Shown: positions 1 to 17,013 of the stretch, in pieces
How positions within the stretch are numbered: the stretch's first letter is position 1
Layout of the letters: every line of letters begins with the position of its first letter
NCBI RefSeq assembly: GCF_027744825.2
Contig: NC_071348.1
Coordinates: 2,672,563-2,736,562 of the forward strand
Direction: 5' to 3'
From: Synchiropus splendidus
Taxonomy: Eukaryota; Chordata; Actinopteri; Syngnathiformes; Callionymidae
Length of the DNA stretch: 64,000 nt
The notes under the pieces: model-generated
Seen by the model: only the letters and a program-made list of their open reading frames with translations
Told to the model about the DNA's origin: nothing
Databases searched by the model: none
Translations under genes and position numbers: made by a program

Positions 1-52
1 AGGTAGGTGGACTTCAGCAGGAGTCCACGAGTCCCCCACCCACCAGACTCAC

Positions 53-4764
<4,712 letters not shown>

Positions 4765-5100
4765 CCTGGCCGGAGACTCTCGCCACTGTCGGCCACTTCG
4801 ATGTCAGAGTGTCGTGGACGTTTCTAGAAGGAAGTGTCGGAACACAAGACTGTTTTCCTGTCCTGATCCACTGTGTCATGGAGCCACTCCACCCGGAAGT
4901 CCTCGCGCGGTGAGGGCTTGTGGGAAACGTAGTTGCCAACACAAAGAAACTCAATGTTCCACCAGTGTTACACAAGTAGCTGACTCTGACTCCTCACGTT
5001 GGTTCCTATATCACAACATCACCTGGCGTTAAAAACCAAATACAAGCGTGTTCGCATTCGTCAGAAAGTATTTTCGAATGACGTCACCGTCTTTAAAGCC
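4765..5100 (-). promoter_or_regulatory. PTPN23 upstream/promoter region
   Basis: Sequence immediately 5' of the PTPN23 start codon. A ZNF143/SBS-like element lies at 4914-4935 (bottom strand resembles ACTACNNTTCCCA) and a perfect CRE palindrome TGACGTCA at 5079-5086. A second CRE lies further out at 5265-5272. No TATA box is evident. The promoter role is inferred from position and motifs only. Confidence 0.45.
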
Positions 5101-6522
5101 GGACCCAAAGTTCATCCGTTGTTTTACAGCTCAACCTAGGGCACAGTCTGGCCTCAATTACAGACACCGCCGTTTCCTCTCAGCTGAGAGTGACGAGGAC
5201 TAACTCAATAGAATCAAAACAATTCAATGTAGCAGCCAGATATAACAAGCGTTGGTCGCTGGCGTGACGTCACCACGATGACACTTGAATAAACCACCGA
5301 GACCAGGGTGACTCCCGCGTTTAGGCCCGCAAAAACAGTGCGACGCTATGTTGACTTCCATCACGTCCAGAATGACGTTTCCTCCTAACTCCACCACACG
5401 AGGGCGCCAGGTGTCACTTGAGCCACACACAGGCTGACGGACTCAACAGTCGACACCAACAATGAATCGTTTTTCCATCCTCTCCTCCACTTCTTGCGGG
5501 CCTCCCTTATATCAGAGACAACGAGGATGCTATGACGGTCGTCATATTATTCCATTGCAAGACAAATTACAACATTATTGCTACCTTTCTTTGAGAGAAA
5601 TACATGAGTCTCTGTGTCAGGTCAGTTTTAACATGTCTTACCCTCCTGGTAGTGAACCAGACATTTGCCTGGGGAAGAGCTGCTTGCAGGTTCTGCAGGG
5701 TGGTGGCACCGTGGTCCGACTCTGGGGGGTGTGGTCAGACAGGGACGCAATGGTACTTGACACAACACAACCTGTGGAGGTTCTAGTCTTTAAATATCTT
5801 GGACAAGCTGCCACAACAATAGATGACAGTAGAGTCGTAGTCAGGTCACATGATGCTGGCCAGATGATAATCTGTCGGTTTGTTCTATACAAATAAGTCA
5901 GCTTCTATTTTGGCAGTAACATTGGGGGAAGACTTAAGCAGAACCAGCTTCTGCTCTGATCCAAAACAAGTCTAAGGAGTCTGAAATCCTGCAGATGCTG
6001 TTTGCTGGTTGCCATGGTTTCGAGTGGACTCCCTCACACAAACACACACACACACAAACCAGACTGCCAGCTCAGAGAGTGTTTTGATAATCCCAGTTTG
6101 CCAGAGACGAAGCTTTATGTAAGACTGGCTGCGCAGTAGCTGTGCGTGTCCGTGTGTGATGGTTAGACGGAGGCGGTCCTGGTGGGTCTCTCTGGACTGG
6201 ACCCTCACCAGCACTGACCTGTGGGTGACGTGCGTAGACCAAGAACTGAACCCTGAGGAAAGGCGCTCAGGGTGTGGAGGGTTACACAGCCAACTGTTGC
6301 TGTCAGCACTCCCAGTCTTCCTGTCTGACCACCTCCACATCACTCTGGCATGGGTGCTCCTTGATTTCCATCTTCTGCTCACCTTGATCATTTATATTGG
6401 GAAGCGAGGAACTGGAAAAAAAAGTGACAATGTCAAACCAGGACTTGGGCTCGGGCCTAACCCCCCACCCCTGGACCCTCAATGAAAGACAAGCGAACAG
6501 TACATTGGTGCACTCGGATCCT
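5101..6522. other. Intergenic, no recognised gene
   Basis: Between the PTPN23 promoter and the end of the cortexin transcript. An open frame of 144 codons (5462-5896, plus) resembles no family I know and has no clear splice or regulatory context, so it is not called as a gene. A short CA run lies near 6040-6055. Nothing else is recognised. Confidence 0.6.
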
Positions 6523-7968
6523 TTTATTAGGAAAACCAGGACCGGATCTTGGGTGTGGGAATGACAGACTCGACCACAGACAGGAAGCGGCCCGACATGC
6601 ACGGACACACTTGCGGATTTACAGGCAGGAGAATGTCCGAGAAGATGAAGCGCGCGACACCTGGAGGCCACGAGGACTCGGGTCTCTCCAGGGGCTGAAT
6701 GACGTCGCCGGAGCGTGGAGACGTTTCCCGCCGTCTCCACCAGTGGGTGCTGTAAACAGTCGACACTATAAGGCGCACAGTTGACATTAGTTCGTAAAGG
6801 GACGTGGATCCTTATTTCCTCCCTCACAGTCGCACATAGATTAGTTGGACGAGGCACACGAACGGTACGTCACAGTAAACGAGTTCAAACCTCTTTTTGT
6901 TTTGTTTTTTTGGTCGCTGACATCACAACACTTCCGGTACACACATGTACACACTCAGACACACACTTGCTCTCAGAGATATTTAACTAGCATCCGTCCA
7001 AAACTCTCATTAAAGGGACAACGTTCCCACGGTGTTCCACCTCGCGAGCGTCAGAACCGTCTGGGGATGCGGCGGTCAGCTGACCACACGCTCGCCACGC
7101 CGCAACACGCGTTTCCTCTTTCTTACTGACGCAACGACACAGACAGTCGATCATAAGGCATCAAAATTCTCGTCCTGAATCCTTGTCGTCTGGACCGCGT
7201 CACCTCTGTAAACATGGGAACCAGCTCTCTAGCGCCCCCAGTGGATTTCGCTGGTTGCAATGAAGCTACATGTACATGTACTGTCTGAATCAAATTGTTG
7301 TTGAGCTCGGCCAGTGGCACCCTGTGACCCTGATTTCCGATCTCATGTGTGCACGGCAGTGGTTAGTTTGTCCACATGGAGGCGCTGCATCTTTTTTTCC
7401 ACTACCATTGGTCGAAGTTTTAGGATCAAAATTATTCCACCCAAGCAATTTAACGTGCCGCACATGCCACATGTGCCGTCTGGACTGAGGTGGAACTGGG
7501 CGAACCAGATGTAAGCGCCAGCGTCCGGGTGTGGGAGCGGGTTGGCGCTCGCTCAATAACCATGATGGCAGTGTTAGGCCTCTTCTGATTCGCCAGCTTA
7601 CTAGTGAATTCCCAGAGAGTGGCGTCCATTTTTACATTTTTACGTGACTCGTCGCGGTCCAGACAGAATTATGAAAAACCCTCATTTGTTCACTTTTTTT
7701 TTTTTTTTTTTTTTTTTTTTGGGACCATTTGAAACACTGATTGTCTACGTTGTTAATAAAACCTACGAGGTGAAAGGATGACCTTTAGTGATGTGGAGGC
7801 TGGTTGTGGAGGACCAGCCAGGAGGTGGCAGTGGGTGTCAGCGGGCGTGATGGTGGTTTGGCAGGGAGAAGCTGTTTAAGTGCTTGTTAAGACCAGAACC
7901 CGTCATCAGTCCGGAGACCGTGAACATCCTGGAGAATTCGCCGCCGCCGCCGTCTCCATTGGACCACG
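6523..7968 (-). other. Probable cortexin 3' UTR
   Basis: A minus-strand AATAAA (TTTATT at 6523-6528) about 1.4 kb below the cortexin stop codon gives a plausible polyadenylation site. The stretch between is without convincing coding frames and contains a T27 run at 7694-7720 (an A tract on the transcript strand). The UTR assignment is inferred. Confidence 0.45.
7694..7720. repeat. Poly(T) tract, 27 bp
   Basis: Perfect run of 27 T between the cortexin stop codon and its proposed poly(A) signal. It could be a mononucleotide microsatellite or the tail of an old retroposed copy, but no target-site duplication is obvious. Confidence 0.95.
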
Positions 7969-9736
<1,768 letters not shown>

Positions 9737-10118
9737 TTTATTAAAAAGTAGAAACAGACCCCGAAAAAAGCGAGCAGCTGTTGCTAACAGCCGACTAAGA
9801 AGCTTGCGTTGATGGACGGAGTGAAACAAAGTCAGCGGTGGTGTGACAGTTCATTTATTTCAAGGGTAACCCAGACTGAGGTTGTGAGGACAACTGATCT
9901 GCAGTTGAGGGGGGTCAGGTGTCCATTGAGGAAGTCAGAGGTTGGCAGTTGGTCTAAACAAGACAGTCTCCATCAGCTCACTGGAGGCAGCAGGTGGGAA
10001 CTGCAGGAGAGAGTGAAACTGGTTGGGCCCTTCAGGTCAGCTGCGCTGCTGCACCCACCATCGACCCAAAACCTTGTGTGAGTCTAAGAACAGCACACCA
10101 CAGTGACACCGTCGTCTC

Positions 10119-11566
10119 TTATCGTGCTGCCTGGTCCGATCCCTCCAGACTCCGGAGCCACAGGTCCAGTGCGAACTTGGTCCCGGTGCTGACCCGCTCC
10201 TCATCCGGGCCGCTGACCGGCACCCGGTTGAGGAAAACAGCCCCGGGCAGCGTTGAGTCACTCAGGGAGCCGTCGGAAGAGACTCGGATCACTCTATGGG
10301 ACCAGAGGTCAAACCACAGCGGACACAGCGGAGACACCTGAGGTACCTGATGCTGCCGGGCAGGTGACCGCGCAGACTCGGGCGGTCCTCCCCATCCATG
10401 GAGGACGTGATGAGACGAGCCAGGTCGGCGTCCACCCAAACGCAGGCGTCGACTTCAGCAGGAGACGGACGCAAGGACTCCTGAAGGTTACAGTGCAAGT
10501 GAACCGGCTCGTCTGCTCTGACCTTTGAACTCAGTTACCTGTAGCTGCAGGTTCGGCAGCAATGTGCGCAGCAGCACGAAGACCACAATGTGACGTCTGC
10601 GAGGAAGACCACGTGACAACATGGGAGGGTACGTGGACTGAGAGACACACAGGTGCCGTGAGCAAAAACACACTGTAAACATCAGGATGACCATGCTGTG
10701 GATGGGACACCTGATGACAAGCTCTGGAGTGGGTGTGTCTAACTAGAGGGAGTGACTGCTGGCTCTCGGTGACTAAAGTCTCCATCTATATGTTGTGCAC
10801 CGCCAATACATGACCCCCTCTCACCTCCCACAGACCCAGGATCTCTGAGCGCACTTCCTCCTGCGCTACCTTCAGCCCAGTCTCCTCCTGCAGCTCCCGC
10901 AGTCCGGCCTCCAGCAGCTGACCAAACACACGTCACTTGTCAGGTTCACAGAGATAAGAGGATGAAGTTTGTTACCGTCTCGTCCGGCTCTACGTGGCCT
11001 CCTGCAAGGGGACGACAGAGCCATGAGCAGCGTTTTTAAACAGCGTTAGAGCAGCCGCACCAGGAGGAACCCAGTTGTTGGGGAAGATCCGCAGGTGCGC
11101 CGGTCGCCGGGTCAGGAGCACTTTGTAATTGGCCGACTGCAGGATGACGCTCACGCCCACGTCCACTCCCTGCTGCTGCACGTCTTGTGGCAGCATGGCA
11201 GCATCAGTGACTGACAGGTGCTTGATGGGGCAAAAGGCGGGTCTCTGGAGGAACCAATTGACAAGTTGATCTGAAGAACTGAAGCAGACGCTTTCTCTGC
11301 CATACCTTCAGTGGGACCCTGGGTCCTTCCCCTCTGTGAATGAAGAACTGGTTTTTCTCCAGAGAGCAGCTGACGTCCACCTCATCTTCACCATCACGGC
11401 TGAAGTAACCGGTGACACTCTGAGTGACAATTGGGGTGGGGTCAGGAACATGGACTCTGACTCAGGACTGGACGTCAACAAGAGTTCTTACCTGGACAAA
11501 GTTGACTCGTTGGGGTGAAGATCTGTCCCGACAAACGTGGACGAGGATCCTGCGGACTTGGTCCAT
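10119..11566 (-). CDS. nudt17: NUDT17, Nudix hydrolase
   Basis: Nudix-family hydrolase of nucleoside-diphosphate-linked substrates; the human substrate is poorly defined. Exons read about 11492-11566, 11306-11420, 11061-11244, 10976-11003, 10825-10917, 10539-10640, about 10355-10482 and 10119-10293. The Nudix box is complete across two exons: GHVEPDE, then [15 protein letters not shown], fitting G-x5-E-x7-REUxEEx[22 protein letters not shown] and the C-terminal [19 protein letters not shown] match human NUDT17. The start at 11566 gives [12 protein letters not shown]. The last intron is only about 60 bp. It sits head to head with ANKRD34A, as in human 1q21. Confidence 0.93.
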
Positions 11567-12840
11567 GACCTCCTGACCTGGACCACAGCACCTGCTGTCA
11601 GAAAACATGTATAAGAGTTGGAAATAAGTGCTTCACCAATTCAACTCCGTTACCGAAACTTAAAAAACAGTTTGGCTCACAGAAAAAGAAACAAGTACTT
11701 TTCTTCAATCGTCAATTTCCTGCTCCCGGCGAAAGAAAAACATTAGCTAACTTAGCTTAGCTACTCGACAACTTCAGCCAACTTGACCATGGAGCGCAAG
11801 TAGACGCAACGACCCGAACCTAACCGAATCACTCCTTTTGAACTCAGACAGAATTCATCGGTCGATTTGAAGTGAGTCGAAGCATAGGACTTACTGACAG
11901 AAGCACGTTAAGCGCAGTCTCAATCGCAAAATTCCGCATCCGGTTAGAAATTCCAAATTAAAAGAGGTGTTGCGAAAGACAAACGTTGAAATTTAATTGA
12001 AAGTAGCGCCACGCCATTAGCTACATTCAAGCCAATGCGGCCGAAACAAGTTTTATTATAAATATATACTGTAAAAATAATAATGGCCGCACGGGGGCAC
12101 CATGTATTTATTGCTTCCACTGCAGGACGTGTGCTGTCCGGGGGGACGGGAAGCGTGGGCGTGTGTGTGTACGTGTGTGTGAGTAGTTGTATAACACGAA
12201 CTGGCTGTTGTTTGCATATCAGTGGTACCGAAGTACTGCAATCCGCGGCTACTACTGCAGTTCTCTGAGATCAGCTGTTTACTGCTACGTCAGCAGAAAC
12301 TCCACCCTACAGTGTGTGTGTAGGGTGGGGTGGGAGCTGGGGGGCTGCGCCCAGCACATCCGTTGCCTTGGAAACTGCGATTCTATAAAAGTCTGAATTT
12401 CTGTGTGCGTGTGCGCGCGTCCGTGTGTCTACTGTGAGAGAGAATGTGTGTGTTCATCGAGACGCTGCTGAAGAATAAGTGTGATTACAGAGAGATATCA
12501 GCAGGTAAAGGATGAAGGCAAGAGGATGACGTCAGGAGCGTCAGGTGAAGCCTTCAGATGAAACGTCGGCAGATTCAGGAAGAGTTTTTACAGGAGAACA
12601 ACTGGGAGGTTATGAAAATTGGCTCGGTACTGGGGAAGACCCGGGCGCGCCGCAGGTGGAGCGGACTCTCGGCCAGTGAAGGGTTAAAGCGCACTGACAG
12701 CTCAGACTGAGGAAGAGGAGGACGAGGAGGTGGAGGAGGAGGAGGGTCGCTGCAGCGGCTCTATCACTCAGTAAACAGTCGCGATACGCTCTGAATCGGA
12801 TTGTCTTGGACCGCAGAGACCGGAACCGGCCGGCGACGGG
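11567..12840. other. NUDT17/ANKRD34A divergent intergenic region
   Basis: Noncoding sequence between the NUDT17 start codon and the first ANKRD34A exon. It includes short TG-rich patches (about 12160-12185, 12310-12330, 12400-12430). A CRE palindrome lies at 12527-12534. The exact start sites of the two transcripts cannot be placed. Confidence 0.4.
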
Positions 12841-13527
12841 AGAACGATGAGGATGAAGAAGATGATGAAGATGCAAAGCGGTAAGACTCTTCATCATTCC
12901 TCCATCGTTCTGGGGGTGTAGAGTGATGATGATGAAGATGATGAAGACGATGCAGCAAAACCGTGTGGGTTGTTTGCGCGCGCACACGTGAACTGCGCAC
13001 ACGCCTGGTGCTGGCAACATTAACTTCGCAACCCGTGTGTAAATATAGACGCCGTGACGTCACAGCGATTGAGTGACGCGCTGAAGGTGGTGACTCGCTG
13101 CTGTTATGAAAATACCTCCACACCTTCATCATTGTTGGAGAACAGAGCCAGAAGACCAGGCTAGCTGAAGTCCATCACTTACAAAGTTTCACCTTCAAAT
13201 TTGCTTTTTTTTTGTAGTCAACCTGTGTGTGGTGTCCCATCGCAGTGAGTGTGTTTGCTCTCTCACTCATCAGTCAGATGTTTGATGGCTCGGTCACATC
13301 TGGACCATCTGTCCCTGGGTAGCTGTAGTGTAGTGGTCGTTGTCACCATTGAGCCGGAGCTCATGCAGCTCATGTCACAGGATCTTGTTGGGAAGCCAGG
13401 AGACAGAGTCTATTCGCCTGTCTTCAGGACACTGTTTGTCTTCCTCCCTCAGGTCATGTAACCTCTGACGAACAAGGCCTCGCCTGGCGCCTGCTCAGTT
13501 CCAGCCGGCCAGAGCTCTGAGCGAGGG
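12841..13527 (+). promoter_or_regulatory. ANKRD34A 5' UTR: first exon, intron and upstream ORF
   Basis: A good donor (AGCG|GTAAGA at about 12880) and acceptor (CCTCCCTCAG, ending 13452) define a 5' UTR intron of about 570 bp. The intron carries a CRE palindrome at 13055-13062. If spliced this way, an upstream ORF of 34 codons starts at 12847 and ends with TGA at 13518-13520, eight bases before the main ATG. Inferred from splice signals only. Confidence 0.5.
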
Positions 13528-15108
13528 ATGATGGGAGATGGGGCTCCGCTCCGGACAGAGGGGACCGCTCTCCTGAAGGCAGTCTTCCAGGGTAAGCTGA
13601 GGTTGACTCGTCTGCTGCTGGAAGGCGGGGCCTACATCAATGAGGGAAACGAGCGCGGCGAGACGCCCCTGGCCGCAGCGTGCCTAGCTTCCTACGATGA
13701 CCCGCAAACTCGCCAAAAGATGGTACGCTACCTGCTGGAGAAAGGCGCCGATCCAAACATCCCGGACAAGAGCGGCAGGACGGCGCTGATGCACGCCTGC
13801 GCCGAGCAGGCGGGGCAGGAGGTGGTCTCACTGCTGCTAGCAAATGGAGCCGATCCCAGTCTCAAGGACTACGGCGGCTCGTCTGCCCTGGTCCACGCCA
13901 TCAACAAGGGGGACCGCAGCACCCTGCAGGTGCTTCTGGATGCCTGTAAGGCCAAAGGCAAAGAGGTGATCATCATCACGACAGACACGTCGCCGTCTGG
14001 CACGAAGAAGACCAAGCAGTACCTCCACTCTCCTCCATCGCCGGGAATTGTTGACAAACTGTCTCCAGCCTGCATGTCCCCATCTGACGTGGAAATTGGT
14101 ACTTCGTCCCCGGCAGGAGACGGCGTCCCAGACCGGGAGGGGATCTTTAGCTTCACACTCACATCTGCGCTGCCGCTGCCCTCAGCCAAACCCCCTGGAG
14201 AGAAGAGACCTCCGCAGAGGAAGCTGCTGAAGAGGCTGAACTCTGAGCCCTGGGGTCTGGTGGCCCCTTCGGCGTTGGCTCCGCAGGAGCGCCTGGTGGA
14301 GATGGGAGGCTGTGGTGTGAGCAGGGCTGTTAAAGAGATGAACGGACTGACCATCACAGAACCTGTTAGGCCCCTCTTGTCTCGGCGGCACAGCATCGAG
14401 ACCCATGACCCTTGTTCCCCCAAGCCAATCGACCGCTCTTGCTCCGAGGACTGTGGCGGCCTCGCTGGCTCTTCCTGGGCCGACAAGGTGCAGCAGCATC
14501 AGATCCTGTACCGCAGAAACACAGCACCTGAGCCCCAAGAGAACGCGCCGGGAGCAGCTGCGGCCCGGGCGCCAGCGCACGCTCGACTGACACGGATGGA
14601 GCATTACGAATCAGACACCCACCTCTGCCCGGAGTCCATCCCAGGCTCTCCAGACTCCGGTCGCTTATCTGTGGAGCGTAGGAAATACAATGCCTCCCCC
14701 CTCGCTCTGGTCACCAGCTCCTCCAGAGAGTCGCTGGAGAACATTCCCAACTCCGTCTCCCCCATCACCATGCGTCGCCGCCCCCCTGGGCTCCTTGAGC
14801 GTCGAGGATCCGGGACTCTTCTCCTGGACCACATCTCCCACACCAGACCAGGCTTCCTTCCTCCACTCAACATCAACCCGCAGAGACCTATTCCAGACAT
14901 TCGAGCCAACGGCAAGCCCAGTTCCCCAGTCCACAGCGTGCACAAGATCCTGGTGCCAGTGGCCCCTGCTTCTCCCAAGCGAGGGTCAGACTTTAAAATG
15001 AAGAAGAAGCTGCTGAGGAGACATTCGATGCAGACGGAGGAGATGAAACAGCTGTCCACCTTCCAAGAGATCCTGTCTGAGAAAGTTGTTGAGTCCAACG
15101 GAGACTGA
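13528..15108 (+). CDS. ankrd34a: ANKRD34A, ankyrin repeat domain protein
   Basis: A 526-residue protein in one coding exon, as in mammalian ANKRD34 genes (human 34A is about 496 aa). The N terminus holds four ankyrin repeats at about residues 10-145 (LLLEGGAYINEGNERGETPL, LLEKGADPNIPDKSGRTALM, LLLANGADPSLKDYGGSSAL), followed by EVIIITTDTSPSGTKK, which is almost unchanged from human. The rest is a long disordered Ser/Pro/Arg region with conserved islands: KRLNSEPWGLVAP, LLERRGSGTLLLDHIS, TRPGFLPPLN and KLLRRHSMQTE. Several RRxS-type sites suggest phosphorylation or 14-3-3 binding (inference). Function is poorly known; family members are mainly neuronal. NUDT17 next door matches human order. 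Confidence 0.95.
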   Translation: MMGDGAPLRTEGTALLKAVFQGKLRLTRLLLEGGAYINEGNERGETPLAAACLASYDDPQTRQKMVRYLLEKGADPNIPDKSGRTALMHACAEQAGQEVVSLLLANGADPSLKDYGGSSALVHAINKGDRSTLQVLLDACKAKGKEVIIITTDTSPSGTKKTKQYLHSPPSPGIVDKLSPACMSPSDVEIGTSSPAGDGVPDREGIFSFTLTSALPLPSAKPPGEKRPPQRKLLKRLNSEPWGLVAPSALAPQERLVEMGGCGVSRAVKEMNGLTITEPVRPLLSRRHSIETHDPCSPKPIDRSCSEDCGGLAGSSWADKVQQHQILYRRNTAPEPQENAPGAAAARAPAHARLTRMEHYESDTHLCPESIPGSPDSGRLSVERRKYNASPLALVTSSSRESLENIPNSVSPITMRRRPPGLLERRGSGTLLLDHISHTRPGFLPPLNINPQRPIPDIRANGKPSSPVHSVHKILVPVAPASPKRGSDFKMKKKLLRRHSMQTEEMKQLSTFQEILSEKVVESNGD

Positions 15109-16642
15109 TGAAACACCTCTGCTTGACAGATGGGCACCAAGACAGCGGCTAAATCACAAGCTACTTGCTACTGTGTACCAAAAAGTGACGTGATTCTCAC
15201 ATGGACATAACGGTCCACGTTTTTACGTTAACGTCAAAAAGCAACAATAACTTGTTTTCCGAATAGGCAAAAACAAACGTTATTCATTGCACGTTTGTAG
15301 CTATGTTTCATTTGTTGTCACTGCTGGAGGTTGCGTGACAGCGTCCCTTGAAAGGCTGTTAAAATTGTGAAGTCAGTTGTAAAACCTTGGTGTTTTGCTT
15401 GTCTGAGCCACAGGGGGCGCCACTGAGCTGATTGAGTTCCAGCTTTGAAGGTCAAACATGGCAACTCTGGTAACCACAAGATTTTGGATTATACTCTTCT
15501 CCAGCTGGTGCCACGCTGGTGCCGTCTTCCTCAACCTTTGCCCTCACCTCAGATCTGTTTACAAGGCATTCCCGATGCTTCCTGACAGACTCCATGATGT
15601 TTACAGATGCACAATTTGCACCGAGGAAGTGGATCCCAACTCTGGACATGGACTCTCCAGTGTGACATTGTTTTAGGAAGCCTTGGCGTGGAAGACGTGC
15701 GCTGAGCTGGATCCTGGCTCCTCTTCAGAGCGCTGAGGTCACTTCCGGGTTGAAACCAAAACATAGTTCTTGATTGTGAAATTCCAAAGACACCTGAAGT
15801 AGTTGGTGGGACTGGAGCTAAAGCTTGGACCAGAATGTAAATACTGTAAAGATCTTTGTGCAATAGCGGTCACTGCGGAGCCTTGAGAGGATCAGGTGAC
15901 TCTTCGCAGTTTCATCAAGATGTGGACTTTCGTCTTCCTGATCCTTTGGGCAATTGTCTAAAGCAGGTTGTGTTGGTTGTGTCTGAGGTTTGAGTCCAGA
16001 GATCTGAAGGCTCCTCCTCGGCAGATGAGTCTTTCACGATGGTCACATCCAGTGGGGCTGAAGTGACTTCTACCATGAGTCAATGGGAAGGGCACTTCAT
16101 GGTCCTCAGAGAGGAAGCCGAAGCTCAACCTGTGGACCATCACCAGCCGACGTCTGTGAACAATGGTTTGTTGCCCAAGATGGTTGAAAGCGACAATGAT
16201 TTGATTCATGACGATCAACAAACATCAAATTCAATTGCCGAGTCAGCAGGATGACTCACCTGAAGCGTTCCACTTCTAATGAGCTGGTCGCACCAGCCCA
16301 GTCTCTGGTCAGTCTTGTTTACATGTGAAGCACCTATACTGAGATGATTTTCCGTCTGAGGGCTGCATGAGTGACATCACAAACCTGTAACATGTGACAG
16401 CAAGGCCCCGCCCATCACTACATCAGCATCATCATGAAGCTCTTGCAGCAGAGGAGTCTTTCACGATGGACAAGCTCACCATCTCTCAACATTCTGGCGG
16501 TGGGCGGGGCTACTTCTGCAATGTGCGTAGATACTTGAAGTTAAAACTCAAACAGTATTTTTGTAAGTCCACAGGTCGAGTCAGAGGTCTCTTCCGAGTC
16601 ATTGTCTATTTTTCTTCTCTCACTTGTACCAAGTCGAATAAA
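15109..16642 (+). other. Probable ANKRD34A 3' UTR
   Basis: Noncoding stretch from the ANKRD34A stop to AATAAA at 16637-16642. It contains a 16 bp direct repeat, gagtctttcacgatgg, at 16027-16042 and 16454-16469. No coding frame is convincing. Confidence 0.5.
16637..16642 (+). terminator. Poly(A) signal, ANKRD34A candidate
   Basis: AATAAA on the plus strand about 1.5 kb after the ANKRD34A stop codon. The opposing IQGAP3 signal lies only about 90 bp away, so the two transcripts end tail to tail. Confidence 0.5.
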
Positions 16643-16732
16643 CGTTTGTTTCCTGTTGAAATCCTACATCTGTTTTTGTTTGTTTACTGCAGACGTGTTC
16701 AAACATGAAATGATTGAAAACTTTGTTTAAAG

Positions 16733-16738
16733 TTTATT
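16733..16738 (-). terminator. Poly(A) signal, IQGAP3 candidate
   Basis: TTTATT on the plus strand, that is AATAAA for the minus-strand IQGAP3 transcript, about 280 bp beyond its stop codon. Confidence 0.55.
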
Positions 16739-17013
16739 AAGGTAAAATGTTAGTCACAAACAAGAGAAACAGTGAAGTATGTACACAACGCTTGAGTGAC
16801 CTCTGAAGAGTTCTCACTCCTCAGTGAGACATTTGGAAGATAGAATAATAGAGGTGTCTCACTGTGACTGAAACTGAATAATAGATAGTGTTTCATTTTA
16901 ACGTTTGAAAAGAAATAACAGTCATCAAGCAAAGATAGGAGTGGAGGAGATGCATCACTCTGCGTAATGTGAACGATCGAAACATAGAGGAGAGGAAAGG
17001 AGTGTCACTTGGA

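Noticed and set aside
5462..5896. 144-codon open frame on the plus strand as a new gene
   Set aside because: No family resemblance, no splice or promoter context, and composition like the surrounding AT-rich intergenic sequence; length is possible by chance.
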